Source: Andalucia godoyi
Taxonomy: Eukaryota; Discoba; Jakobea; Jakobida; Andaluciidae
NCBI GenBank assembly: GCA_009859145.1
Contig: VRVR01000026.1
Location: 252,446 to 316,445 of the forward strand
DNA length: 64,000 bases
Direction of reading: 5' to 3'
The notes under the pieces are model-generated. The model was not told the DNA's origin and did not search any database. It was given only the letters and a program-made list of their open reading frames with translations. Position numbers and translations under genes: made by a program. This document shows positions 56,237-64,000 of the stretch, in pieces. Numbering within the stretch: the stretch's first letter is position 1; the number at the start of each line of letters is the position of its first letter.

Positions 56237-59200
56237 TTACACAGCTTGCGCAGTTGGAGCTGCACCAGTTGCATCAGCGGACTCCATTTCCAACACAAGA
56301 TCTCCTGCTTCAAGGACATCTCCTTCCGACACGCAAACGCGCTTGACTACACCCTCTCGCGGAGCTGACAAGACCGTTTCCATCTTCATCGCGGACAGAA
56401 CGCACATCGCCTCCCCCTTTGCGACCTTCTGTCCGACTTTCGCGGCGACCCGCACAACCTTTCCAGGCATGGGCGCTGCAATGGAGCCTTGGACCTTCTT
56501 GTCGGCCTTCTCCCGCTTTGCAGAAGACCCCCCTCTGGCCGATCCGGTGACTGCTTTTTCTTCTTCATGCACAAATACGGACCGGGGCTTTCCATCCACG
56601 GCAAAAAAGACTTCGCGCAAGCTGGAAACAGCGTTTCGTTCGCCAATAGCCATCAGCTTGACCTCGGTCCATTTTCCGCGACTGAGAGGAACTCTAACTG
56701 TCTGGCCGATACGCAGTCCTCCAAAGAACACGTCAGTAGGAAGGTTCTGTGTATCTGTACCAAACATCTGCTTGAATGATTCAAAGGACTCGAATTCCTT
56801 GGGGTACAGCGCGGCAGACAGCAGCGCCTTAGCGTCAGCAGCAGGATCAAGTTCCAAATCGGTTGCAAGCTTGGCAAAATCAAGAGCGGCCATTTCTGCT
56901 CCGGGTCTCCCATCAAACGACTTGACGCGCCCTTTCAAGACGCGGCGCTGCAGGTCGGCGGGAATGCCGCCTTCGGGAATGCCGATTCCACCTTTGAGGT
57001 AGTCCACAACAGAGGACGGGAAAGAGAGCTCGTCTGCCTTATCCATCACTTGTTTGGGGGACAGGTGATTTGCGACCATGAACTGCGCGAGATCGCCAAC
57101 GACCTTCGAACTCGGGGTGACCTTGATGATATCTCCGAGTAAAACATTTGCGTCGCGATATGCTTGTTTGACGGCTGGCCAACGGTCGGCGAGACCGAGG
57201 GAGTTCGCTTGGAAGTGCAAATTCGAATACTGTCCACCCGGAATCTCGTTGATGAAAATATCAGCACTTGTTGAACGAAGAGACTGCGTGACTTCAAACG
57301 GAGCGTAGAGCGTTCGCAACTGCTCCCAGTACGTCGAGATACTCATCAGTGGTTCCAGTTCCAGTCCAGTGTCCCGTTCTGTGCCAAGAAGCGATGCAAC
57401 GAGCGCGCCTGCCGAAGGCTGGGAGGTCAGTCCGGACATGGAGTCAATGGCGACGTCCACGACATCCACTCCAGCTGCCGAGCACGCCAACATGGAAGCC
57501 ACTCCCGTGCCTGCTGAATCATGAGTATGAACATGAATGGGCATGCTTGCAGGAATCACCGCACGGAGGGCCGTGACCAACGGCTCTACATCTTGAGGTC
57601 GTAGAAGCCCCGCCATGTCCTTGATGCATAGGACGTGGGCACCGGACCGGACACAAGCCTCCGCAACCTTGGCGTAATACTCCAGCGTGTACTTTCCGCG
57701 AATGCCTGTGTAAGACAGCGCGGCCTCCACCACGCCACCTGCCTGACCGGCCGCCTCGATGCCGAGTTGCAGGTTTGGAAGGTAGTTCAGCGAGTCGAAC
57801 ACTCGAAACACGTCCATTCCAGACTTTACCGCCTGGTCGCAGAACTTGGATACAACATTGTCCGGGTATGACGTGTATCCGACAGCATTGGCACCGCGAA
57901 GTAGCATCTGCATTGGAGTGTGGGGTATCCGTTCACGCAACTGCTCGAGTCTGTCCCATGGACATTCACGGAGAAACTGCAGGCACACATCAAACGTCGC
58001 GCCTCCCCATGTTTCTAAGCTGTATGCAGCAGGGGCGAACGCAGCAGCCTGAGCCTCCGCAACTGCAAGAAGATCGTGGGTCCGAACTCGCGTAGCAAGC
58101 AACGACTGGTGTGCATCCCGCATTGTGGTGTCCATGAGCAGCAGCTGTTTGTGGTTGCGGACAGCCTTTGCAAATCCGTTCGGCCCCTCGCTGCGCAGTA
58201 CGTCCCGCCAGCCCTTTTGTTTTCGTCCGTTGATTTGCAAGTCGCGATGCTGTGCAACACTAGACAAATGCGGGGACTTTGGACGAATAATTGTGTTTGG
58301 GTCCTTGTAATGGCCGGGGTACTCGCGATGAACCGACTTCTCTCCGAGAAATCGCATCAGCTTCTTCAGGCGTGCTCTGTCTCCTTCTTCAGATGCAAAC
58401 TGCTCAGGAGATCTGTCAAGGACGTTGGTGTCCAGACCACCACTGAGGAACTGTGGATGTTGGAGAATCGAACCAAGGAACGGCAGGTTCGTGGGCACAT
58501 CTGTGTGAGTATCCTTCAGTGCCTGGACGGCCTTTGCCGTTGCCACAGAGAGATCGCGACCAGAAACAATAATTTTGAACAGTAATGGATCAAAATGTGC
58601 AGCAGCAGATAAGTCAGCGCCAGCATATCCGTACGATCCGCCGTCGACCCGGATCCCCGCGCCCTCAGGTAGCTGCAGGTGGCCCATGGTACCTGTCATT
58701 GCCTGCGACGTTACGCGCAGCTGGATTGACACACCACGGGTCTGGGTGTTATTGACATGAAGTTGTTCGAGAGAAGAGCCTTGTGCAATACCGATCTGCG
58801 TGTGTACAAGATCAACACCCGTAACCTGCTCAGTGATGGTATGTTCCACCTGCAGTCTCGGGTTCACTTCCATGAAGAAGTGCTCCCCGGTGTTGGGATC
58901 GATCAGGAACTCGACCGTCCCGGCGTTCTCGTACTTTGCATATCCAGCAAGCTTGACCGCATCACCAAGGACTCTTTCTCGAAGGGACCTTGGAAGGTGC
59001 ACAGCAGGAGCAATTTCCACGACTTTTTGGTGTCGCTGCTGGATGGAACAGTCGCGATCCCACAGATGCGCGACGTTTCCGTACGCGTCTCCGACAACTT
59101 GCACCTCGATGTGGCGAGGATGCGGCAAAAACCGCTCTACAAACAAGTCTCCTTTTCCGAAAGCAGACTCGGCCTCTCTGTGCGCAGAAGAGAATTTGTC

Positions 59201-59782
59201 CTTCAGCTCGTCCGCGGAACGGACAATGCGCATTCCACGTCCGCCACCTCCAAACGCAGCTTTGAGAATGACTGGGAACCCGTGCTTTGCACAGAACGCC
59301 ATTGCTTCTTCTGGGCTTTGAACTGGCTCTGCGGTGCCGGGCAGTACCGGAAGTCCTGCTTTTACAGCAAGACTTCGTGCAGACACCTTGTCTCCCATGG
59401 TTTCGATGGAGTCCGGTCGCGGCCCGATCCAGGTGATTCCGGCATCAATCACCTTCCTTGCAAACTCGGCATTTTCCGAAAGGAACCCATACCCTGGATG
59501 AATTGCGTCTACGCTTTCAGACTTTGCGATCTCGATGATCTCGTCCATCCCAAGATATCCAGCGACGGGAGTTGCACTTGATGAAGTTGTCCGGAACTTG
59601 GAGACTTCGAAAGCCTGGTCTGCAACACGGGTGTGCATGGATCCAGAGTCCTCGCGAGGAAATATTGCAACAGTCTTTATTCCAAGCTCATGTGCAGCCT
59701 TGAACACCCGCACAGCAATCTCTCCGCGATTCGCAGCCATAAGCTTGCGGATCGGCTTGAAGGTTCTTCCAGCACTGTGCAT
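56237..59782 (-). CDS. PC: Pyruvate carboxylase
   Basis: The product is 1181 aa, full length for the single-chain enzyme. The biotin carboxylase domain runs to about residue 480 (RGEIAVRVFKAAHELGIKTV, FPVILKAAFGGGGRGMRIV, FMEVNPRLQVEHTITEQVTG). The carboxyltransferase barrel follows (LLLMDTTMRDAHQSLLATRV, metal/catalytic residues in TTMRDAHQS; VLCIKDMAGLLRP; IHVHTHDSAGTG). The allosteric/tetramerisation region comes next, and the biotinyl domain ends with CVLSAMKMETVLS (Lys1133). The enzyme carboxylates pyruvate to oxaloacetate with ATP and bicarbonate, feeding the TCA cycle and gluconeogenesis. The N-terminus is very short before the BC domain (MHSAGRTFKPIRKLMAANRG). Its few basic residues could be part of a mitochondrial presequence whose beginning lies in an upstream exon; the location is therefore open. 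Confidence 0.97.
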   Translation of the reverse strand: MHSAGRTFKPIRKLMAANRGEIAVRVFKAAHELGIKTVAIFPREDSGSMHTRVADQAFEVSKFRTTSSSATPVAGYLGMDEIIEIAKSESVDAIHPGYGFLSENAEFARKVIDAGITWIGPRPDSIETMGDKVSARSLAVKAGLPVLPGTAEPVQSPEEAMAFCAKHGFPVILKAAFGGGGRGMRIVRSADELKDKFSSAHREAESAFGKGDLFVERFLPHPRHIEVQVVGDAYGNVAHLWDRDCSIQQRHQKVVEIAPAVHLPRSLRERVLGDAVKLAGYAKYENAGTVEFLIDPNTGEHFFMEVNPRLQVEHTITEQVTGVDLVHTQIGIAQGSSLEQLHVNNTQTRGVSIQLRVTSQAMTGTMGHLQLPEGAGIRVDGGSYGYAGADLSAAAHFDPLLFKIIVSGRDLSVATAKAVQALKDTHTDVPTNLPFLGSILQHPQFLSGGLDTNVLDRSPEQFASEEGDRARLKKLMRFLGEKSVHREYPGHYKDPNTIIRPKSPHLSSVAQHRDLQINGRKQKGWRDVLRSEGPNGFAKAVRNHKQLLLMDTTMRDAHQSLLATRVRTHDLLAVAEAQAAAFAPAAYSLETWGGATFDVCLQFLRECPWDRLEQLRERIPHTPMQMLLRGANAVGYTSYPDNVVSKFCDQAVKSGMDVFRVFDSLNYLPNLQLGIEAAGQAGGVVEAALSYTGIRGKYTLEYYAKVAEACVRSGAHVLCIKDMAGLLRPQDVEPLVTALRAVIPASMPIHVHTHDSAGTGVASMLACSAAGVDVVDVAIDSMSGLTSQPSAGALVASLLGTERDTGLELEPLMSISTYWEQLRTLYAPFEVTQSLRSTSADIFINEIPGGQYSNLHFQANSLGLADRWPAVKQAYRDANVLLGDIIKVTPSSKVVGDLAQFMVANHLSPKQVMDKADELSFPSSVVDYLKGGIGIPEGGIPADLQRRVLKGRVKSFDGRPGAEMAALDFAKLATDLELDPAADAKALLSAALYPKEFESFESFKQMFGTDTQNLPTDVFFGGLRIGQTVRVPLSRGKWTEVKLMAIGERNAVSSLREVFFAVDGKPRSVFVHEEEKAVTGSARGGSSAKREKADKKVQGSIAAPMPGKVVRVAAKVGQKVAKGEAMCVLSAMKMETVLSAPREGVVKRVCVSEGDVLEAGDLVLEMESADATGAAPTAQAV

Positions 59783-60169
59783 GCTAAATCAGGAATTCAC
59801 TTACGCCAGAAGTCCAGATAAACCCACACCAAGTTTTCAAACGAGAGCAGAGAGACAGACTGTGCAACACGAAGAGGAAAAAGAAGGAAGAGCTGGTTCT
59901 CTGTTTGTTTCTTTTTTTTTTTTTTGTTTTTGGGAAGGAAAAGGAAAAACGGAGGCCTAAAAATTAATTAAAAAAACAAAAACAAAAATAAAATACCTGA
60001 ACGAGAGGAATCGAAAGAACACGCGAGAGTCGAGAACGATTTCAGTTTTCCAGTGCGTACTTGACTGTGCGAGCAGACGAATCGTGCGTATTCCCCCGAG
60101 CGGGTGATTTGTTGGCGCATTTCATCCACCCGTCCAAACAATCCCCGCTGGCCTCCGAATCCTTTTTTA
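59783..60169. other. Intergenic region between pyruvate carboxylase and the transposon
   Basis: The promoter side of the PC gene (minus): a T-run (about 59909-59923) and AT-rich stretch (about 59960-60000). It ends at the TA that flanks the transposon (60168-60169). No gene seen. Confidence 0.5.
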
Positions 60170-60238
60170 CAACCAACCGCAGTGATGTGAGATGATTTCT
60201 TTTTTGGTTAGAACGCCGTCTATTTTGGAATGAACTGC
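60170..60238 (+). repeat. Left terminal inverted repeat (69 bp)
   Basis: Begins CAACCAACCGCAGTGATGTG right after the TA at 60168-60169. It is the exact reverse complement of 62450-62518. Confidence 0.95.
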
Positions 60239-60380
60239 AGCAGCTGCAGCAGCTGTACTTTTGAATAAATCCAGGGCCCACCATGGGGCCCACATCCCCG
60301 CCCACGCGAATGAACGCAATCGAAAAGTGTTTTTTATTTTGCTGTTTTCTTGCAGATTTATTCGAAGGTGCCACATAGGA

Positions 60381-62294
60381 TCAAGGCTTCGTAAAGAGAG
60401 GAATGAGACAAATTTCATCCATGTCAGTTCTTGCTGGTTCTCCTTCATTCCGCTCAACAGTTCCTGTTTCGACTTCGTTTTCTCGGAGTCCTGGATGAAG
60501 ATCAATGCCCCAGTCTTTGTACTTCTGCATCACGATTTCGGCTTTTTCATCCCCTTCGTGAATCCCGTCCAGAATTTGACGAGTATTCACCGGAATTTTT
60601 GTCAGGCACTGCACGAAGAACGAACGTGCATGCTTGTACGCGGCACCAATGTGTTCGGCAGGGATCTGGGTCGCAGCTTGCTGAACCAGTGCTGCAACCG
60701 CAGCTACGTTTGTCGCAGCTTTCTCTCGGACAATCTGGCAGAATTGAAACTTCCACATTCCAAATACCTCCTCGCAAGGATCCAAAAACGGAGAATATGG
60801 TGGCAACCGTTCCACTTCAATTTTGGATTCCCACTCGCGCAACAATGGTATCACTGTTTGCTTCGCCATATGCATTGGAACATTGTCGTGAATGATCATT
60901 TGCTTTTCACCTTCGAGAAGCTTTCCCGTTTGTTCGAGACGCCGGAAGAGATTCTTCAAAAATAGGGCATATGTGGCTCCATTGATGCCTCCTGTGTAGC
61001 ATTCGTAATAGACGAGCGAACTTCTGTCGACAGCTGCGATCACAGTCAGGCTCGGCACATGGATGTCGTGGATTGCAAGCAGTGGGCGGCATCCTTGAAG
61101 GGATATTCCTTGTTCGGGATGAACATCAAAATTGAACGGCGTCTCGTCGATGAAAATTGCCTTTTGATACTGTTCTTCTTTGTCGCCAAGCATTTTTGCA
61201 GCATACTCACTTCGAGCTTGAATGACACGCTCCAGATTTCGAGAGACTGGAACCGTCAGGAAGTCTGCTAGTCGAAAGCCAAGGTTGTTATGTAAGTATT
61301 TTTGCAGATTCTGAGCCAAATGGTCTTTGTTCACGACCTGCAACTCCGGAAACTGGATCACCAGCTTGTCTGCCAGATCTCGATAATGAAGATTGTTGTC
61401 GAAGACCATCTTTCGCGCAGCCCATAGAAGGTGATCTTCCGACAAGATTCTCTGCCGTCGGCTTGAGGGGTTCTGCCCTCCTCTCGACGGCATTCCTACA
61501 GGATCCAGTCCGTGCAATTGTCGCTGACGCATTCTGTTCCAAGTGGTCCGGACAGTGTTGATGTTTTTCTCCAAAATCCTTGCTACGTCGCTTGCACGAC
61601 TTCCCATGAAGTTGATCTGGTTCCAAATGATCTTCCGATCCTCCTGGGATACAACTCCAGTAGGCTTTATCGGTATTCGCGCCAGTTCTGCCTTTTCCTT
61701 TTCCAATGCTTCCTTTTGCTGGTGCTCTGCAAGTGCTGCCTTTGCCAACGTCTCTCGCACTGCCGCTTGCATCGTTAGCGTGCGAGCTGCGTCGATGCTT
61801 TGAGCCTTTCGTGTTCGTTTCATTTCCCGAAGCTCCTTTGAAGTGTCCAGTGACATTCGCCTTTTCGATTTCAACTGATTCATGTTGAGGTTTTGCATTT
61901 CCGGAATTGATGCCAAGTCTATGTCCGGAATTGGAATCACCTTCTCAGTATTCGGTAAGATCCGCTTCGCAATTTGATTTGGAACACTCGCATTTGATGA
62001 GGCCGATGCCACAGCCTGTGTGGCTCTTCGTTTCAATGAAGGCACGCGAACAAAATTGTCATGGATCTCATTCAATGGTTGTCGGACTGGGAGTGTCTCG
62101 GGAGCTGTCCTTTCTCGGAGGATTTCTTCTTCCGCCGCCGCAAACGGACCACGGCATGCATTCCTCCACGCTGTAGTCAAAAATATGGAATCATTATTCG
62201 AAGGAGCTATTTCCTGTCCTGCAATGTTCGTGGACGGCCCTGCTGCGGCCCCGCTGTCGTTTTCTCTCAGTGATGTAGGGTCCTGGCTTTCCAT
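60381..62294 (-). CDS. DDE transposase (Tc1/mariner superfamily, DD37E)
   Basis: The product is 637 aa from the ATG at 62294; two codons upstream lack ATG. Residues about 215-290 form a helix-turn-helix-type DNA-binding region (EDRKIIWNQINFMGSRASDV, ARILEKNINTVRTTWNRMR). The catalytic domain has D1 in AIFIDETPFNFDVHP, D2 in QMIIHDNVPMHMAKQTVIPL, and E in LPPYSPFLDPCEEVFGMWKF, with 37 residues between D2 and E. The first about 190 residues are unusual: Thr/Arg/Gln-rich, with Lys-rich stretches (KSKRRMSLDTSKELREMKRT) that may be a nuclear-localisation signal. The protein is longer than classical Tc1 or mariner transposases (about 340 aa) owing to this extension. It is flanked by identical inverted repeats. 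Confidence 0.93.
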   Translation of the reverse strand: MESQDPTSLRENDSGAAAGPSTNIAGQEIAPSNNDSIFLTTAWRNACRGPFAAAEEEILRERTAPETLPVRQPLNEIHDNFVRVPSLKRRATQAVASASSNASVPNQIAKRILPNTEKVIPIPDIDLASIPEMQNLNMNQLKSKRRMSLDTSKELREMKRTRKAQSIDAARTLTMQAAVRETLAKAALAEHQQKEALEKEKAELARIPIKPTGVVSQEDRKIIWNQINFMGSRASDVARILEKNINTVRTTWNRMRQRQLHGLDPVGMPSRGGQNPSSRRQRILSEDHLLWAARKMVFDNNLHYRDLADKLVIQFPELQVVNKDHLAQNLQKYLHNNLGFRLADFLTVPVSRNLERVIQARSEYAAKMLGDKEEQYQKAIFIDETPFNFDVHPEQGISLQGCRPLLAIHDIHVPSLTVIAAVDRSSLVYYECYTGGINGATYALFLKNLFRRLEQTGKLLEGEKQMIIHDNVPMHMAKQTVIPLLREWESKIEVERLPPYSPFLDPCEEVFGMWKFQFCQIVREKAATNVAAVAALVQQAATQIPAEHIGAAYKHARSFFVQCLTKIPVNTRQILDGIHEGDEKAEIVMQKYKDWGIDLHPGLRENEVETGTVERNEGEPARTDMDEICLIPLFTKP

Positions 62295-62449
62295 TTCCAA
62301 GTTTTCCGTGCGCTTTATAAGTAGGCGTGTTTTAAGATTGCTTGCAGTTTATCTGGAGATGGTTTTTTTATTTCGTAAACCATTTCAGTACACAGAAATC
62401 CTTCGTCCAAACGGCGTGCGCGCCAACTTTATTTTCGCCAACCGTAGCG

Positions 62450-62518
62450 GCAGTTCATTCCAAAATAGACGGCGTTCTAACCAAAAAAGAAATCATCTCA
62501 CATCACTGCGGTTGGTTG
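62450..62518 (+). repeat. Right terminal inverted repeat (69 bp)
   Basis: Ends in CACTGCGGTTGGTTG, followed by TA at 62519-62520. Exact reverse complement of the left repeat. Confidence 0.95.
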
Positions 62519-62783
62519 TATCTAGCCAAAGATGGGCAGCTGCAGCAGTCGTAGTTGCAGCTCCTTTTGACGTCACAAATCTCCGAAAGACCCACCCCTC
62601 CCAGAAAAAACCCTCAAAGACTTTCGACAAGCACCACCCCAACGTTTCAACAGGACCTCTCCGATAAATCCAGATTCAGCCACACCCAACACCAAACCGA
62701 TAGAAGACATTTCCAGTGATGCAGTAGACACTGGTGAGCACCAGCCAAGGAATATCAACGAACAGACAACTGCGCGAGCGACC
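62519..62783. other. Spacer between transposon and acidic-protein gene
   Basis: Right-flanking target DNA and the promoter/leader of the gene at 62784. No gene seen. Confidence 0.5.
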
Positions 62784-63246
62784 ATGATGCGATTTTCGAG
62801 GCGATTGAAACGAGATCGAGAGCATGATGATGTCATGCTTGACAGCTATTATGCGCCGAAGCGATACTTGTCGGAATCAATGGCGGATTTGTTGCAGTCT
62901 CTTTCGGTATCTCCGTCGATAGTGCCACTGACCGCGACCACGATTGAGCCGCCTTCGAGGATGGTGCTGACGGGCGAGACCGGCGACGAAGACACAAGCA
63001 GACAGTCGATGCAGCAGAATGGAAAGGACGAGTGTGGAAAACTGGAGCTTCTGAATGGCACTGCTTGTACTGCGCTCGTGCCTTACGTCTCGCAAACCCC
63101 CGTTTTGCGCTTGACGCCGCATGAGTTGTACTCGGAGACAGTCCTGGACAGAATCGCGAAAAAGAATGCACAGCGCATGCTTCTTAATCTCGATGAACAC
63201 ATGAATAGGGAAACTAAGATGAAAACAATGACTGGACGTGATGATG

Positions 63247-63277
<31 letters not shown>

Positions 63278-63371
63278 GCCGGTACTGGCGGATGCAATGG
63301 CTGTCGATGCAGAGATGCTCGATGAATCTTTTGTAGAACGCACGTCATCATTCAGCATGGACATCGATTAA
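62784..63371 (+). CDS. Acidic unidentified protein, probably nuclear
   Basis: The product is 195 aa. The N-terminus MMRFSRRLKRDREHDDVMLD is basic and may be a nuclear-localisation signal. A helical segment (SMADLLQSLSVSPSIV) follows. Near residue 105, VLRLTPHELYSETVLDRIAK and KNAQRMLLNLDEHMN form a predicted helical motif. The end has an Asp run (residues about 153-163, encoded by GATGAT repeats 63240-63274) and a DESFVERTSSFSMDID tail. Small proteins of this layout act as nuclear cofactors or shuttling adaptors, but I recognise no family. Its promoter was separated from pyruvate carboxylase by the transposon insertion. Confidence 0.65.
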
Positions 63372-63853
63372 GCATAGGGTTTTTTTATTGCGCTGCTTGT
63401 CCACAAATCTTCCATCAAGACCCGGGGGTGTCGCCCGAGTTTGTTGCTTTCTCCTTATTGCCTACTGTCTGCTGAACTCCCCAGCTTTTGAGAAATTCCT
63501 GAGCACCCGTGCAAGACGACCGTAGTATGACAGGAAAGTCCGGCACACCGCTCCACCAGACGTTTTGGGGTTGGAGGGTTTGTAATTAGCTCTCATTAGA
63601 GAGGCATGGAAAGAAACCCTCTGCTAGGGTTACTGCCCTCAATTTGATGCTCCTTTTGGTTCCTCTGGTGCATGGAAAATGAAGACTCACGAAAGGCAAA
63701 CAGAACATGTGCTTCATCGACCTCTTTTTCTTTGTTTATTTACTTCTCTCTCTTTTCCTTTTTCTTTTCCTTTTTCTTTTTCTCTTTTTCCTTTTCTTGC
63801 CCCCCAGCCCTTTTAACACTCTTCACCTCCGTTTATTCGGTTTAAAGAACACC
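63372..63853. other. Promoter region of ribosomal protein P0
   Basis: About 480 bp upstream of RPLP0. It holds an AACCCTCTGCTAGGGTT inverted element (63616-63632), a TA-rich stretch and a long polypyrimidine tract (about 63716-63802), the arrangement expected of a ribosomal-protein promoter. The segment 63520-63560 has GGAAAGTCCGG-type GC-rich words. No additional gene is supported. Confidence 0.5.
63716..63802 (+). promoter_or_regulatory. Polypyrimidine tract upstream of RPLP0
   Basis: A run of T and C with few purines lies 50-140 bp before the RPLP0 ATG. Such tracts carry transcription start sites and TOP-type translational control in ribosomal-protein genes of other eukaryotes. That role here is inferred. 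Confidence 0.5.
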
Positions 63854-64000
63854 ATGGTGGTTTCGGAACGCAAACAACAGTATTTCGAGAAGCTTGTCCA
63901 GCTTTTGAAAAAGTATGAGAAAGTCCTTATTGTCGGCGTTGACAACGTCGGCTCCAACCAGATGCAACAGATCCGCCAGTCGCTCCGCGGCAAGGGTATT
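63854..64000 (+). CDS. RPLP0: Large-subunit ribosomal protein P0 (uL10), N-terminal part
   Basis: Forty-nine codons run from the ATG at 63854 to the window edge. The start is [20 protein letters not shown] followed by [20 protein letters not shown] and QSLRGKG, the conserved rRNA-binding N-terminus of P0. P0 anchors the P1/P2 stalk that recruits translation GTPases. The C-terminal stalk-binding part lies beyond the window. The ATG is in a good context (ACCATGG). Confidence 0.97.
   Translation, partial: MVVSERKQQYFEKLVQLLKKYEKVLIVGVDNVGSNQMQQIRQSLRGKGI

Larger units (their letters stand above)
60170..62518 (-). mobile_element. Tc1/mariner-superfamily DNA transposon, intact, DD37E
   Basis: The 2349-bp element is bounded by 69-bp terminal inverted repeats with no mismatch between copies, flanked on both sides by TA, the target dinucleotide duplicated by this superfamily. 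It carries one full-length transposase gene on the minus strand with all catalytic residues. Identical inverted repeats and an intact frame point to recent insertion. It sits in the divergent spacer between pyruvate carboxylase and an acidic-protein gene, which would be about 650 bp apart without it. Confidence 0.93.

Noticed and set aside
60239-60310. GC-rich CAGCTGCAGCAG/GGGCCCACCATGGGGCCC stretch as a separate ncRNA
   Set aside because: It lies just inside the left end of the transposon, downstream of the transposase gene, and is part of the element.
63480-63560. RNase P RNA-like GGAAAGTCCGG motif
   Set aside because: Only a single short word fits; no paired conserved region V or expected fold could be built by eye.
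1-64000. tRNA, rRNA, CRISPR or bacterial operon features
   Set aside because: No cloverleaf T-loop words with matching arms, no rRNA stretches and no spacer-repeat arrays were found; gene content is eukaryotic.

Overview
This window is nuclear DNA of a small-genome, free-living-type unicellular eukaryote. The genes are eukaryotic: tRNase Z long form, TRAPPC6/Trs33, SEM1/DSS1, a NEK kinase, an RBR ubiquitin ligase, a DHHC acyltransferase, an ELO elongase, dolichol kinase and ribosomal protein P0. Most are single-exon, on both strands, with gaps of roughly 100-1000 bp. A few have short GT-AG introns (52-170 nt), several with GTATGT-like donors. A jakobid- or other excavate-like flagellate would fit, but the sequence alone does not fix the lineage. 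No tRNA, rRNA, CRISPR or bacterial operon was seen.

Layout. 0-2 kb: the amino-terminal 668 codons of a secreted Cys-rich (GCC2/GCC3, ephrin-receptor-like) protein running off the left edge. 2.7-7.7 kb: TRM13 tRNA methyltransferase, a DFR/CCR-type NADPH reductase, CutA and an OTUD6-type deubiquitinase. 7.8-14 kb: a six-TM GAF-adenylate cyclase and an RBR E3 ligase, divergent. 15-20 kb: a 7-TM protein, an unidentified Asn/Gly/Met-rich protein and a gene-poor stretch with one possible small spliced gene. 19.9-31 kb: ELAC2-type tRNase Z (one 52-nt intron), a C1q-like-domain protein, dolichol kinase (one intron), an IQ/WW-like protein, a 4-TM protein and a GT2 glycosyltransferase. 31-40 kb: DHHC acyltransferase, organelle-targeted TypA/BipA GTPase, a PAQR receptor, a SETD9-like SET protein and a spliced PH-domain protein. 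40-56 kb: NEK kinase, HAD-like protein, TRAPPC6, START protein, a large N-glycosylated membrane protein, an ELO elongase, three small spliced genes (72 aa, 56 aa and SEM1) and a tail-anchored coiled-coil protein. 56-64 kb: pyruvate carboxylase, an intact Tc1/mariner-superfamily transposon, an acidic nuclear-type protein and the start of RPLP0.

The genes are housekeeping functions (tRNA maturation and modification, proteasome and ubiquitin, ER glycosylation and lipids, vesicle tethering, signalling), and position shows no operon-like cooperation. The clearest unusual objects are the recent DD37E transposon with identical 69-bp inverted repeats at 60.17-62.52 kb, a roughly 260-bp directly repeated intergenic segment near 45.3 and 50.8 kb, and several short spliced genes that a single-ORF search misses.
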